DNA of 64,000 nt from Streptomyces phaeolivaceus (GCF_009184865.1 NZ_CP045096.1:8866001-8930000), one strand, 5' to 3'; shown: positions 17,629 through 26,580, numbered from the stretch's first letter. The notes: a model not told the origin generated them from the sequence alone. A program made the numbers and translations.

Positions 17629-19854
17629 CTACAGTTCCTTGATCCGGATGTCCCGGTAGGACACGACATCCGTGGTGCCGTGCACCTGGAGGCCGAGGTA
17701 GCCGGAGGCGAACCGTCGCCCGTCCGTGCCCGGGTCGTCCGAGCGGGGAGGGGTGAAGTCCTGGCCGCCGATGTTGTCGAACTCGTTGATCAGGACGCCG
17801 TTGCGGTAGACCGAGTAGTGCTGGTCGACCACCCGGATCTCGCAGTCGTTCCAGGTGCCCTTCTGGGTGACACCCGCACCGGCGAGCCCCACCCGGTCGA
17901 AGCCGTAGACCGACCCCGTCTTGTACATGTCGCCGTCGGGCCGGTCGAGGACCTGCACCTCATGGCCGTACTTGATGGCCACCCACTCCGGCCGTGACTC
18001 CTCCGGGTGGTCGTGGACCCCGGGGAAGCGCACGAACACACCGGAGTTGGCGTTGCCGGTGCCGGGCGCGTCGTCCCGCCACTGCAGGCGCAGTGAGAAG
18101 TCGCCGTACTTCCGCTCGGGGAACCACAGCATGCCGAGCCCGGCCTTCGTCGTACCGGAGGTGATCGCGCCGTCGCCGTTCAGGCCGAACGAACCGCCGC
18201 CCACCTGTTGCCACTTGGCGAACGACTCGGCCGTGCCGTCGAGGATCGTGCGGTAGCCCTCCGTCTGGCCGGGCTTGCCGATGCCGGACTCCTCCGCCGC
18301 CTCCTTCACGGCGGTGTACTCGCGCAGATCCACGACGCCTTCCGTGAACAGCTTGTCCAGGACGGTGTCCACATGCTTCAGGAACAGCGCGTGGGAGGTC
18401 CACTCCTTCTCGTCCTCGATCAACTCGTTGATGCGGCAACGGTTGTTGGTGACCCGGTTCGGCACACCCGAGTCGACCGTCCCGACGAAGACCGTCAACC
18501 GCTCGTCGTACTCGGCGCAGTTGGGGGCCGGGACCCCGCCGCCCGCGACGACCGTGAAGCTCACCGAGCGCGCGGCGGCCGTGTTGCCCGCCTTGTCGCT
18601 CGCCCGGTACACCACCGTGTGCGTGCCCGCGCGGTCGACCGACACGGGTGCGGTGTAGGCGAGATAGGGGCCGCCGTCGAGCGAGTACTCGATCGCGGCG
18701 ACACCCGAGCCGCCGTGGTCGGTGGCGCTGACGGTGACCTTCGCGCTCCTGAGATAGGCCCCGGCGGAGTTCCGGTCTCCCTCGACGGTCACCCCGGTCA
18801 CCGGGGGAGTGGTGTCGTCGGCCGGCGGCGCGACGACGGTGAAGCCGACGCTCTTCTCGGCCGCCACGTTCCCGGCCTTGTCCGTGGCCCGGTAGCGCAC
18901 CTTGTGCGTGCCGACCTGGTGCACCATGACGGGCGCGGTGTACGGCTGCCAGGCCCCCGAGTCGCCGAGCGCGTACTCGATGGTGTTGACCCCCGACCCG
19001 GTGTCCGACGCGGTGACGGTGACGGTCGCCATGGAGACGTAGTCGCCCTGCGGGTTCTTCTCACCGGCCACCGTCGCCGAGGTCTCCGGCGCGGTCGTGT
19101 CGTCCGTCGGCGGTGCCACGACCGTGAAGCCGACGCTCTTCTCGGCCGCCGTGTTGGCCGCCTTGTCGACCGCGCGGTAGCGGACCTTGTGGGCGCCGAC
19201 CTGGTCGATCACCACGGGGGTGGTGTACGGCAGCCAGGCCCCGGTGTCGCCGAGCGCGTACTCGATCCGCTCGACCCCCGAGCCGCCCGTGTCGGTCGCG
19301 CTCACCGCGACGGACGCCGAACCGACGTACTCGCCCGCCGAGTTCTGCGTCCCGGTGACCTTCGCGGAGGTCTCCGGCGCGGTGGTGTCCTCGCCGGTGC
19401 CCTCGGTCACCACGAGGATGCCCTGCATCTGGCCGTGCCCGGGGATCGTGCAGTAGTAGCGGTAGCGGCCCGGGGTGAGCGTGACCTCGGCGGTGTGGCG
19501 GCCGGCCTGGTCGTCGCTCGGGTTGGCCAGGATGTTGAGCGGGACGTCGTTGTTGTACTCCGGGTCGGACACGTCGAACGTCAACGTGTGCGGCATCCCC
19601 ATGGTGTTGCCGGTCGCCGTGCTGTTCTCGAAGACGATGGTGGTCGGGCCCGCCACCGCCGTCCGAGGGGCGGACAGATACTTGGTGATGTCGTCACCGG
19701 CGGTCCAGGTGAGCACCTGGGCGGCGACCGCCCGGTCCGGTGTCTCCTCCGTACGGCCGGACGCGGGCGTCGAGGTGAGGCCGAGAACCATCAGCAGGGC
19801 CGTCAACAGCACCGCCCACAGACGTCTTTCGCGCATCGCGCGTCGTTCCCCCAT
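17629..19854 (-). CDS. Secreted cupredoxin / OmpL47-repeat / DUF1080 protein
   Basis: 741 residues with a Sec signal peptide (LLTALLMVLGLTSTPASG). Residues about 45-150 form a cupredoxin with a complete type 1 copper set: His89 in MPHTLTF, Cys135, His140 and Met143 in YYCTIPGHGQM. Three Ig-like OmpL47 repeats follow (about 155-245, 250-335, 345-430), each starting near DTTAPETSA or DTTPPVTG. After a linker with two Cys comes a DUF1080/3-keto-disaccharide-hydrolase-like jelly roll (about 535-741; GMLWFPERKYGDFSLRLQWRD, GTWNDCEIRVV). The ATG at 19854 overlaps the stop of the ThuA-dehydrogenase gene (TGATG), so the two are co-translated. Likely an extracellular carbohydrate-binding or hydrolysing protein with its own electron-transfer copper site (inference). 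Confidence 0.85.
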   Translation of the reverse strand: MGERRAMRERRLWAVLLTALLMVLGLTSTPASGRTEETPDRAVAAQVLTWTAGDDITKYLSAPRTAVAGPTTIVFENSTATGNTMGMPHTLTFDVSDPEYNNDVPLNILANPSDDQAGRHTAEVTLTPGRYRYYCTIPGHGQMQGILVVTEGTGEDTTAPETSAKVTGTQNSAGEYVGSASVAVSATDTGGSGVERIEYALGDTGAWLPYTTPVVIDQVGAHKVRYRAVDKAANTAAEKSVGFTVVAPPTDDTTAPETSATVAGEKNPQGDYVSMATVTVTASDTGSGVNTIEYALGDSGAWQPYTAPVMVHQVGTHKVRYRATDKAGNVAAEKSVGFTVVAPPADDTTPPVTGVTVEGDRNSAGAYLRSAKVTVSATDHGGSGVAAIEYSLDGGPYLAYTAPVSVDRAGTHTVVYRASDKAGNTAAARSVSFTVVAGGGVPAPNCAEYDERLTVFVGTVDSGVPNRVTNNRCRINELIEDEKEWTSHALFLKHVDTVLDKLFTEGVVDLREYTAVKEAAEESGIGKPGQTEGYRTILDGTAESFAKWQQVGGGSFGLNGDGAITSGTTKAGLGMLWFPERKYGDFSLRLQWRDDAPGTGNANSGVFVRFPGVHDHPEESRPEWVAIKYGHEVQVLDRPDGDMYKTGSVYGFDRVGLAGAGVTQKGTWNDCEIRVVDQHYSVYRNGVLINEFDNIGGQDFTPPRSDDPGTDGRRFASGYLGLQVHGTTDVVSYRDIRIKEL

Positions 19855-22334
19855 CACTCCGCCTTCCCGGCCAGCTCGCCGGTCGCCGGAGTCGGACCGC
19901 CGCCCGTGTAAGTGACGCGCCACAACGCCGACTTGGCGTCCGAGGTGAAGAAACCACGCCCGTAGTCCAGGACGTACAGCGCGCCGTCCGGCCCGAACTT
20001 CCAGTCCATGAGGTTCCGGATGCCGTTGGTCCCGACCGGCACGATCTTCTTCAACGACTCCGCGTGGACCGGGAGTCCGCCGCTGCCCTGGTTCTTCGGT
20101 TCCATGACCACCGCGTGACGCGGCTGGTCGGCGTCGTAGAAGTCACCGACGAACCACTTGCCGTCCCAGTAGGCGGGCCACCGGACGGAGTTGTCGCCGG
20201 ACGCGGAGTACCGGTAGACCGGACCGTTCATCGTGGCCTGGCCACCGCCCTTCAGCCACGGCAGCAGGTACTTGGCCTCCTCGTTCTTGTAGGAGGGGAT
20301 GCCGTTCGCGTCCCGGGGGAAGTCCGGGGCACCGCCCTGCGGCGCGTACCAGATGTTGTTGCCGGTCACCGGGGGCAGATTGACGAGGCCGTCGTTGTTC
20401 GGGGACTCGTTCTTCGGGTGGTCGCAGTCGTACCAGCCGAGCGGCTTCGACGGGTCAGGGAGATTGCGGTCCCGGTAGGGCTGCTTGTTGCCCATGCAGA
20501 ACGGCCAACCCCGGTTGCCCGCCTCGGTGATGGCGGCGAACGTGTCGTACTTCGCCGGGCCCCATGTCGTCGACGGCGCGCTCGCGTCCGGGCCGACCCA
20601 GCCGGCGTAGAGGACGTCCGTCTGCCGGTCGACGAAGATCCGGGCGGGGTTCCTGACACCCATCACATAGATCTCGCCGCGTGTCTTGCCACCGCCCTCG
20701 GCGGTCTCCTCGCCGGTGAAGAGGTTGCCCGAGGGCAGGGTGTACGTGCCGTCGGGCTCCGGGTGGATGCGGAGGATCTTGCCGTTGAGGTTGTTGGTGT
20801 TGCCGGCGGTGCGGCGGGCGTCGGCGAACGAGACGCCCTTGTAGTTCGGTTGCGGGTTGTTGCCCGAGTAACCGCTGCTGAAGCCGCTGGAGTTGTTGTC
20901 GCCGGTCGCGATGTACAGGTTGCCCTTGGAGTCCCAGGTCATCCCGCCGCCCGAGTGACAGCAACTGTGGATCTGCACCGGCCACTTGAGCAGTGTCTTC
21001 TCACTGCCCAGGTCCAGCTTGTCGGTCGCGAGGTCGAGGGTGAAGCGGGAGACACGGCGCTCGGCCGTCCGGGTGTCCCGGTCGATCCCGGAGTGCGGCG
21101 TGTAGTGCAGGTACACCCAGCCGTTCCGCTGGAAGTCCGGGTCCAACTCGATGCCGAGCAGGCCCTCTTCGACCTTGATCAGCTCGTCGCCGCCGCCCTT
21201 GTTGCCGAAGACGGTGAGCGCGCCCGCGAGGGTCGCCTTCTTCGTCCTCGGGTCGTAGACGTGGATCTCGCCCTTGCCCTTGCCGATGTCCGGGTTGGTC
21301 CAGTCGGTGACCACGGGCTGGGACGAGTCGGCGCCGCCCCGGCCGATGTAGAGGACCCGCCCGTCGGGCGCGGTGACCAGGCCGTGCGGCTCGCCGATCT
21401 GGTCGTTCCGCCCCGGCTGGTTGGGCTGGGTGAGGCGCTCCGCCTTGTAGTTGGCGTCGATCGTCGCCTTGCAGTCGGCCTGCGCCAGCCGGGACGTCCA
21501 CAGCAGGGCGCCGCGCAGATGCGTACGGAAGTCCGTCTCGTCGTAGGCCGGGACGGTCCCGCCCATGCCGGTGTAGAAGGAACGGCCGCCGTCGTAGTCG
21601 CGGCACCAACTCACCGGGTGGTCCCAGCCGTTGGCGCTCGCGCCCGGCTGGTACGTCGACTCGCGCACCCGGGCCACCGTGTGCACGGTGCCGGACGGGT
21701 TCTTCGTCCAGTTGAGCCACTTGTCGGGGCGCTTCCACTGCACCGGCAGGTCCTTGGTGGCCGGATTCCGCCGGTCACCGACCTCCACGGTCGCGCGCTG
21801 CACGGTCGTGGGGCTGGACGCGGCCGGGCGGGCGCCGATCAGGCCCGTGAACCAGTCCGAGTACGGCTCGGCGCGGGCCGCGTCATGGACGCCGACGAAA
21901 CCGCCGCCCGCCTCCATATAGGCCTCGAGTCCCGCCTCCTGCTCGGGATCCAGGACATCGCCGCCGCCGGTCAGGAAGACGACGGCGTTGAATCCGCTCA
22001 GCCGGGTCTCGTCGGTGAAGACGGCGGCGTCGTCGGTGGCGACCACCCCGAACCGTTCGGCGGCCGGCCCGGACAGCCCGATCCTCTCGATCGCCTCGAT
22101 CCCGGCGTTCACCACGGGCGACTCGTCCCCCGACGCCGCCGAGCCGTGGAAGATCAGCACCCGCGGGCCCGAGCCGCCCGGCGGCGACTTGATCGACATC
22201 GTTGTCAGCGGCGGCTCCGGCGCCGGGCGCGCCTGGGCCGCGGGACCCGACAGCAGCCCCGCGGTGACGACCGAGGCGGTCACGGTGGCCGCCCAGGCCC
22301 GTCTCTTCGCGTCGCTCAACCCTCGTAAGTACAT
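19854..22334 (-). CDS. Secreted ThuA domain - PQQ-dependent sugar dehydrogenase fusion
   Basis: 826 residues. A signal peptide covers about residues 1-33 (cleavage near AAQARPAP). A ThuA (trehalose-utilisation, glutamine-amidotransferase-like) domain spans about 50-270 (VLIFHGSAASGDES, GGGDVLDPEQEAGLEAYMEAGGGFVGVHDA). A six-bladed PQQ glucose/sorbosone-dehydrogenase-like propeller spans about 300-815 (GLLGIELDPDFQRNGWVYLHYTP, CCHSGGGMTWDSKGNLYIATGD, GVRNPARIFVDRQTDVLYAGWVG, DWKFGPDGALYVLDYG). ATG 22334 has a very strong ribosome binding site (GAGGAGGTG). It is divergent from the small laccase gene and coupled to the cupredoxin gene downstream, suggesting extracellular sugar oxidation linked to copper redox proteins. 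Confidence 0.88.
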   Translation of the reverse strand: MYLRGLSDAKRRAWAATVTASVVTAGLLSGPAAQARPAPEPPLTTMSIKSPPGGSGPRVLIFHGSAASGDESPVVNAGIEAIERIGLSGPAAERFGVVATDDAAVFTDETRLSGFNAVVFLTGGGDVLDPEQEAGLEAYMEAGGGFVGVHDAARAEPYSDWFTGLIGARPAASSPTTVQRATVEVGDRRNPATKDLPVQWKRPDKWLNWTKNPSGTVHTVARVRESTYQPGASANGWDHPVSWCRDYDGGRSFYTGMGGTVPAYDETDFRTHLRGALLWTSRLAQADCKATIDANYKAERLTQPNQPGRNDQIGEPHGLVTAPDGRVLYIGRGGADSSQPVVTDWTNPDIGKGKGEIHVYDPRTKKATLAGALTVFGNKGGGDELIKVEEGLLGIELDPDFQRNGWVYLHYTPHSGIDRDTRTAERRVSRFTLDLATDKLDLGSEKTLLKWPVQIHSCCHSGGGMTWDSKGNLYIATGDNNSSGFSSGYSGNNPQPNYKGVSFADARRTAGNTNNLNGKILRIHPEPDGTYTLPSGNLFTGEETAEGGGKTRGEIYVMGVRNPARIFVDRQTDVLYAGWVGPDASAPSTTWGPAKYDTFAAITEAGNRGWPFCMGNKQPYRDRNLPDPSKPLGWYDCDHPKNESPNNDGLVNLPPVTGNNIWYAPQGGAPDFPRDANGIPSYKNEEAKYLLPWLKGGGQATMNGPVYRYSASGDNSVRWPAYWDGKWFVGDFYDADQPRHAVVMEPKNQGSGGLPVHAESLKKIVPVGTNGIRNLMDWKFGPDGALYVLDYGRGFFTSDAKSALWRVTYTGGGPTPATGELAGKAE

Positions 22335-22535
22335 GGGCACCTCCTCGGTCACAGCAACAGCGCCAAGGAAGCTAGCCCGCTTTGCCGGGACTCGCCAATA
22401 CCTATGACCGGAATGGTCTGAACTTTGTCCTGGGTGTGGAAAAACGGTCACGGGGCCGCTACCGTCTCACAGGTTGATCACAGGCCGATCGTAGGTGCGT
22501 CTCCGCGAGATCCGTATCAGGGTGGGGAGTTCCGC
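22335..22535. promoter_or_regulatory. Divergent promoter region between the ThuA-dehydrogenase and laccase genes
   Basis: This 200-nt divergent spacer must hold both promoters. A TACCGT hexamer about 65 nt before the laccase start could be its -10. A TGGTCTGAAC element around 22418, which resembles motifs seen near secreted-hydrolase genes of Streptomyces, lies on the other side. No clear long inverted repeat was found. Confidence 0.4.
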
Positions 22536-23570
22536 ATGGACGGGATGGACAGACGAGGGTTCAACCGGAGGGTGCTGCTGGGTGGCGCGGTCGCCGCGAC
22601 ATCGTTGTCGGTGGCCATCGAGACCGTCGGTGCCTCCGGGACCGCGAGCGCCGCGGCGCAGGTCAGGACGGCCCCCGCGGGCGGCGTGGTCCGACATCTC
22701 AAGATGTACGCCGAGAAGCTGCCCGACGGGCAGATGGGCTACGGCTTCGAGAAGGGCAAGGCCTCGATACCGGGCCCGCTCATCGAACTCAACGAGGGCG
22801 ACACGGTCCACATCGAGTTCGAGAACACCATGGACGTGGCCGCGAGCCTGCATGTCCACGGCCTGGACTACGAGATCTCCAGCGACGGCACCAAGCTCAA
22901 CAAGAGCGATGTCGAACCCGGCGGCACCCGCACCTACACCTGGCGCACCCATGCCCCGGGCGCCCGCAAGGACGGCACCTGGCGTGCGGGCAGCGCCGGT
23001 TACTGGCACTACCACGACCATGTCGTCGGCACCGAGCACGGCACGGGCGGCCTCCGCAAGGGGCTCTACGGGCCCGTCATCGTCCGCCGCAAGGGCGATG
23101 TCCTCCCCGACAAGACCGTCACCGTCGTCTTCAACGACCTGCTCATCAACAACAAGCCCGCGCACTCCGGCCCCAACTTCGACGCGACCGTGGGCGACCG
23201 GGTCGAGTTCGTCGTCATCACGCACGGCGAGTACTACCACACCTTCCATATGCACGGTCACCGTTGGGCCGACAATCGCACCGGCCTGCTGACCGGTCCC
23301 GACGACCCCAGCCAGGTCATCGACAACAAGATCGTCGGCCCGGCCGACTCCTTCGGCTTCCAGGTCATCGCCGGTGAAGGCGTCGGAGCGGGCGCCTGGA
23401 TGTACCACTGCCACGTCCAGAGCCACTCCGACATGGGCATGGTCGGCCTGTTCCTGGTGCGCAGGACGGACGGCACGATCCCGGGGTACGAGCCGCACGA
23501 ACCACACGGGTCCGGCACGGCCGACGCGTCGGGCGACTCCGGTGAGTCCGGCGCGTCCCACGAGCACTGA
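22536..23570 (+). CDS. Small (two-domain) laccase, Tat-exported multicopper oxidase
   Basis: 344 residues. The twin-arginine signal [17 protein letters not shown] is followed by a hydrophobic stretch and an AXA-like site. Two cupredoxin domains form the SLAC-type trimeric laccase. Type 2/3 copper ligands are His106/108 (LHVHG), His158/160 (HYHDH), His238/240 (HTFHMHG) and His291/293. The type 1 site is His235, Cys292, His297 and Met302, each offset by 4 from the S. coelicolor enzyme as I recall it. It oxidises phenols or Cu(I) and reduces O2 outside the cell. ATG 22536 has GGGGAG upstream. It is adjacent to a divergent cupredoxin/sugar-dehydrogenase operon. Confidence 0.95.
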   Translation: MDGMDRRGFNRRVLLGGAVAATSLSVAIETVGASGTASAAAQVRTAPAGGVVRHLKMYAEKLPDGQMGYGFEKGKASIPGPLIELNEGDTVHIEFENTMDVAASLHVHGLDYEISSDGTKLNKSDVEPGGTRTYTWRTHAPGARKDGTWRAGSAGYWHYHDHVVGTEHGTGGLRKGLYGPVIVRRKGDVLPDKTVTVVFNDLLINNKPAHSGPNFDATVGDRVEFVVITHGEYYHTFHMHGHRWADNRTGLLTGPDDPSQVIDNKIVGPADSFGFQVIAGEGVGAGAWMYHCHVQSHSDMGMVGLFLVRRTDGTIPGYEPHEPHGSGTADASGDSGESGASHEH

Positions 23571-23573
23571 GGT

Positions 23574-24170
23574 TCAGCCGGCGGCGGGCTGCTCGGGCGG
23601 TGTCCGCTTGGGCGGTGTCCGCTCAGCCGTGTCCCGCCGGGTGACGGCCTCGGCCACCTGCTCGATCGCCGTCCGCAGCAGATCGCCGTACGCGTCCTGG
23701 GCGAGGTGCGGGACATGCCTCCGGGCCGCGTCGATGTGCTCGGCGGCGGCTGCGAAGGACGCCAGTCGGCGGTAGCCGTCCGCGAGGTTGAGGTGCAGGG
23801 ACGGGTAGAAGCCTGCGAGCCGCAGTCGGCCGTCGTGCTCCTGGACGCGCCGCTCGGTCGCGGCGTCGGCGGCGTCCAGCGCCCGCACGTCCCAGGCCAA
23901 CGCCCGTGCGGGATCGGCGGGGTAGAGATCCGCCAGGTGGTGGGCGAGGGCGCAGCGGTGCAGCGGATCGCCGGTGACCCCGATCGTGGACCAGAGCCCC
24001 AGGAGCCGGCGGCGGGCGGATACGACGTCCCCGGCGTGACCTTCGGCGACGGCCCGCCCGATGGCGTCCATGGTCGGGTCGGCGGAGGCGGAGGCGTCGG
24101 CGTCGGCAGGGGTGTCGGTGGGGGTGGAGGCGTCGGCAGGGGTGTCGGTGGGGGTGGAGGCGTCGGTCAT
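23574..24170 (-). CDS. TPR-like hypothetical protein with repetitive N-terminus
   Basis: 198 residues from ATG 24170. The first 33 are Thr/Pro/Ala/Asp low complexity produced by a 30-bp tandem duplication. The rest is helical and TPR-like (LHRCALAHHLADLYPADPARALAWDVRALDAAD, YPSLHLNLADGYRRLASFAAAAEHIDAARRHV). Such short TPR-like proteins of Streptomyces have no known function. The alternative start ATG 24071 (MDAIGRAV) would skip the repeats and matches where conserved sequence seems to begin. It follows the MerR-clamp gene by about 80 nt on the same strand, so it is probably co-transcribed. Confidence 0.7.
   Translation of the reverse strand: MTDASTPTDTPADASTPTDTPADADASASADPTMDAIGRAVAEGHAGDVVSARRRLLGLWSTIGVTGDPLHRCALAHHLADLYPADPARALAWDVRALDAADAATERRVQEHDGRLRLAGFYPSLHLNLADGYRRLASFAAAAEHIDAARRHVPHLAQDAYGDLLRTAIEQVAEAVTRRDTAERTPPKRTPPEQPAAG
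24101..24160. repeat. 30-bp perfect tandem duplication inside the TPR-like gene
   Basis: Two identical 30-bp units (24101-24130 and 24131-24160; unit begins CGTCGGCAGG) encode ASTPTDTPAD twice. The unit length is a multiple of three, so copy-number change keeps the frame. Confidence 0.9.
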
Positions 24171-24249
24171 GGGCGTGGCCTTGTCGTCGGCGTCATCGTC
24201 ATCGTCATCGGTGTCGATATCGTTCTCGTTCTCGTTCTTGTCTCGGTCG

Positions 24250-25362
24250 TCATCGCCGGTGCTCGGTCGGGGAGTTCGGGTGGATGGGCATGGCCAGGGT
24301 CGTGAGATCGCCGCGGTCGGCCGAGCGGATCGTGACGGGCAGGTCGGGGCCCCGGAGATCGAGCATCACGTCGGGGCCGATCGCGGTGCTGACGGCCGGG
24401 TAGAGCGTCGTCAGCTCGAACCAGATGCCCTCGAACCAGATGTCGAGATCCCGTCCCGTCACGGTGGCCGGAAGCCGCGTCCCGGGCCGCTCGTCACCGC
24501 TCACCACGACCTCCGCCTCGTGGGCGTCCGTCCCGTGACCGGCCACGCTCAGGGCGATCCGCTCGCCGGAGCGCTCCTCCAGGGCTCGCAGGAGCGGCTG
24601 CTTGGCGAGCGTCACACGGGTCGTGACCTCGGGCAGCGCGGCGAGCATCGACCGGACGTCGGGGAACTCCTCCGTGAGCGCACGGCAGTACCGGTCCTCC
24701 CGGCCCGCCGTCCGCAGCCGGATCCCCAGCGCCGTCACCTCGACGCGCACCAGCGCGCCGCGCCGGACCTCGGCGACCGCCGTCCGTAGTTCGTCGCCGC
24801 AGACCGTGCCCGCCCATGCCGTCGTCGGCGGCTCGGACGGCACCAGCGTCCGCGTCGACAGCCGGTAGCGGTCGGTCGCGGTCAGGGTGACCGACTCCTG
24901 GTCGACCTCCACGCGCAGACCGCCGAGCACCGGCAGATCCGGCTCCCGCGCGGTCGCGGTCAGGACCTGCTCGACCGCGTCGGCCAGCACGGGCCCCTTC
25001 AGCGTGACGACCGGCAGGCCCGGCACGTCACCCAGGGCGGACTTGAGGCGAACCGCCGTCCGTTGCGCCGCCACCGCGCCCCCGAGCACCCGTGCGACAT
25101 GCTCGTCGATCAGCCGCGCCGCCTCCTCGGGACCGGCGTCGAGGACCGCCTCGACACCGGTGAGCGGCATGGCGATCTCGCGCAGCCGGCGCAGCGCGGT
25201 GGCCCGGTCCAGTTGGCCGGCGGTGTAGTAGCGGTAGCCCGAGGCCGGGTCGACCTCGGCGGGTCGCAGCAGCCCGGAGTCGGCGTAGAACCGCAGCGCG
25301 CTGGAGGTCAGACCGCTGCGGCGGGCGAAGACACCGATCGGCATCAGTTCGGAATGTGGCAC
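24250..25362 (-). CDS. MerR-type regulator fused to a DNA polymerase III beta (sliding clamp)-like domain
   Basis: About 370 residues. The N-terminus is a MerR HTH (IGVFARRSGLTSSALRFYADSGLL, then SGYRYYT) with the usual dimerisation helix to about residue 115. Residues about 120-360 resemble two tandem clamp folds: VEQVLTATAREPDLPVLGGLRVEVDQ followed by VTLTATDRYRLSTRTL matches the start of DnaN domain 2 closely, and a second VTLAKQPLLRALEE...IALSVAG unit follows. The start is GTG 25362 with ATG 25344 as an alternative. What the clamp-like part binds is unknown: a ligand, a protein or DNA. It is divergent from the LacI gene. Confidence 0.82.
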   Translation of the reverse strand: MPHSELMPIGVFARRSGLTSSALRFYADSGLLRPAEVDPASGYRYYTAGQLDRATALRRLREIAMPLTGVEAVLDAGPEEAARLIDEHVARVLGGAVAAQRTAVRLKSALGDVPGLPVVTLKGPVLADAVEQVLTATAREPDLPVLGGLRVEVDQESVTLTATDRYRLSTRTLVPSEPPTTAWAGTVCGDELRTAVAEVRRGALVRVEVTALGIRLRTAGREDRYCRALTEEFPDVRSMLAALPEVTTRVTLAKQPLLRALEERSGERIALSVAGHGTDAHEAEVVVSGDERPGTRLPATVTGRDLDIWFEGIWFELTTLYPAVSTAIGPDVMLDLRGPDLPVTIRSADRGDLTTLAMPIHPNSPTEHRR

Positions 25363-25491
25363 GCGGCCATCTTTGGGCTTCGACCAACTCGAAGGTCAAC
25401 ACCCGCCCGGCCGGGCCAACACCTGCCGTTCGCCGCCCACACTGTCCCATCGGGCCGCCCACCGGTCCCTTCCCGCCGCCCACCAGTGATC

Positions 25492-25505
25492 CGGGAGCGC
25501 TCTCA
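25492..25505. promoter_or_regulatory. CebR-like LacI-family operator
   Basis: CGGGAGCGCTCTCA matches 12 of 14 bases of the Streptomyces CebR box (TGGGAGCGCTCCCA). It lies about 55 bp before the GTG of the LacI regulator, consistent with autoregulation. Related LacI proteins use similar boxes, so this does not prove the regulator is CebR. Confidence 0.65.
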
Positions 25506-25560
25506 GGACCGCCCCGCGCGGGTCTATCCTGGGCGCACCCGCCCGGAGGAGAGCCCCGAA

Positions 25561-26580
25561 GTGACCGAGACAGCGTCCCGTCCCACGTTGGAGGCCGTGG
25601 CCGCGCGGGCCGGGGTGTCCAGGGCGACGGTGTCGCGGGTCGTCAACGGGGGCGAGGGCGTTCGGGAGCCGCTGGTCGAGCGGGTGCGCAGGGCGGTCGA
25701 GGAACTCGGCTACGTACCGAACCAGGCGGCCCGCAGCCTCGTCACCCGGCGGCACGACGCCGTGGCCGTGGTGATCGCCGAGCCGGAGACCAGGGTCTTC
25801 GCGGACCCCTTCTTCGCCCTGCAACTCCGGGGCATCAGTAAAGAGTTGACCGCACACGACTCCCAGCTCGTCCTGCTGCTCACCGAAGGACCGGAGGACT
25901 ACGCGCGTGTGGGGCGGTATCTCGCCGGCGGGCATGTCGACGGGGCGCTCGTCTTCTCGCTGCATCTGGACGACCCGCTCCCGGCGCTGATCCGGGGCGC
26001 CGGGGTCCCGACCGTGTTCGGCGGACGCCCCGGCTGGGCGGACGGCACGCGCGGCGACACCTCCACCGTGTACGTCGACAGCGACAACCGGGGCGGCGCC
26101 CGGGACGCCGTACGCCATCTCGTCGGCCTCGGCCGCACCCGGATCGCCCATATCACCGGGCCCCTGGACCAGACCTCCGCCGTGGACCGGCTGGACGGGT
26201 TCCGGGACGTCATGGTGGACGCTGACCCCCGGCTGATCGTCGAGGGCGACTTCACCCCGGCGGGCGGCGAGCGCGCGATGCGTGAACTCCTGGACCGCTG
26301 CCCGGAGTTGGACGCGGTCTTCGCCGCCAACGACGTGTCCGCGTCCGGGGCGCTGCGGGTTCTGCGGGAGCGGGGGCGGCGGGTTCCCGAGGACGTCGCC
26401 GTGGTGGGCTTCGACGACATGCTCCCGGTGGCCGAACAGACCGAGCCCCCCTTGACGACGGTCCGTCAGGACATAGAGGAGATGGGCCGGTTGATGGCCC
26501 GCCTGCTGCTCCGTGGCCTCGCCACCGCCCCCTCCAGCGTCGTCCTCCCGACCACCCTGGTCCACCGATCCTCCGCGTAG
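25561..26580 (+). CDS. LacI family transcriptional regulator
   Basis: 339 residues. The LacI HTH starts at once (PTLEAVAARAGVSRATVSRVVNGGEGV), with the hinge VPNQAARSLVTRR, then a periplasmic-binding-protein-like sugar domain (VDGALVFSLHLDDP, GLGRTRIAHITGP, DAVFAANDVSASGALRVLRERGRRVPEDVAVVGFDD) and the usual TEPPLTTVRQD C-terminal signature. The GTG at 25561 is chosen for GGAGGAG 10 nt upstream. A CebR-like box lies in its promoter. No sugar transporter or hydrolase gene is next to it, so the regulon must lie elsewhere. Confidence 0.92.
   Translation: MTETASRPTLEAVAARAGVSRATVSRVVNGGEGVREPLVERVRRAVEELGYVPNQAARSLVTRRHDAVAVVIAEPETRVFADPFFALQLRGISKELTAHDSQLVLLLTEGPEDYARVGRYLAGGHVDGALVFSLHLDDPLPALIRGAGVPTVFGGRPGWADGTRGDTSTVYVDSDNRGGARDAVRHLVGLGRTRIAHITGPLDQTSAVDRLDGFRDVMVDADPRLIVEGDFTPAGGERAMRELLDRCPELDAVFAANDVSASGALRVLRERGRRVPEDVAVVGFDDMLPVAEQTEPPLTTVRQDIEEMGRLMARLLLRGLATAPSSVVLPTTLVHRSSA

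Noticed and set aside
18208..22328. Long plus-strand frames opposite the cupredoxin and ThuA-dehydrogenase genes
   Set aside because: Composition and lack of any motif show they are shadows of the two real minus-strand genes.
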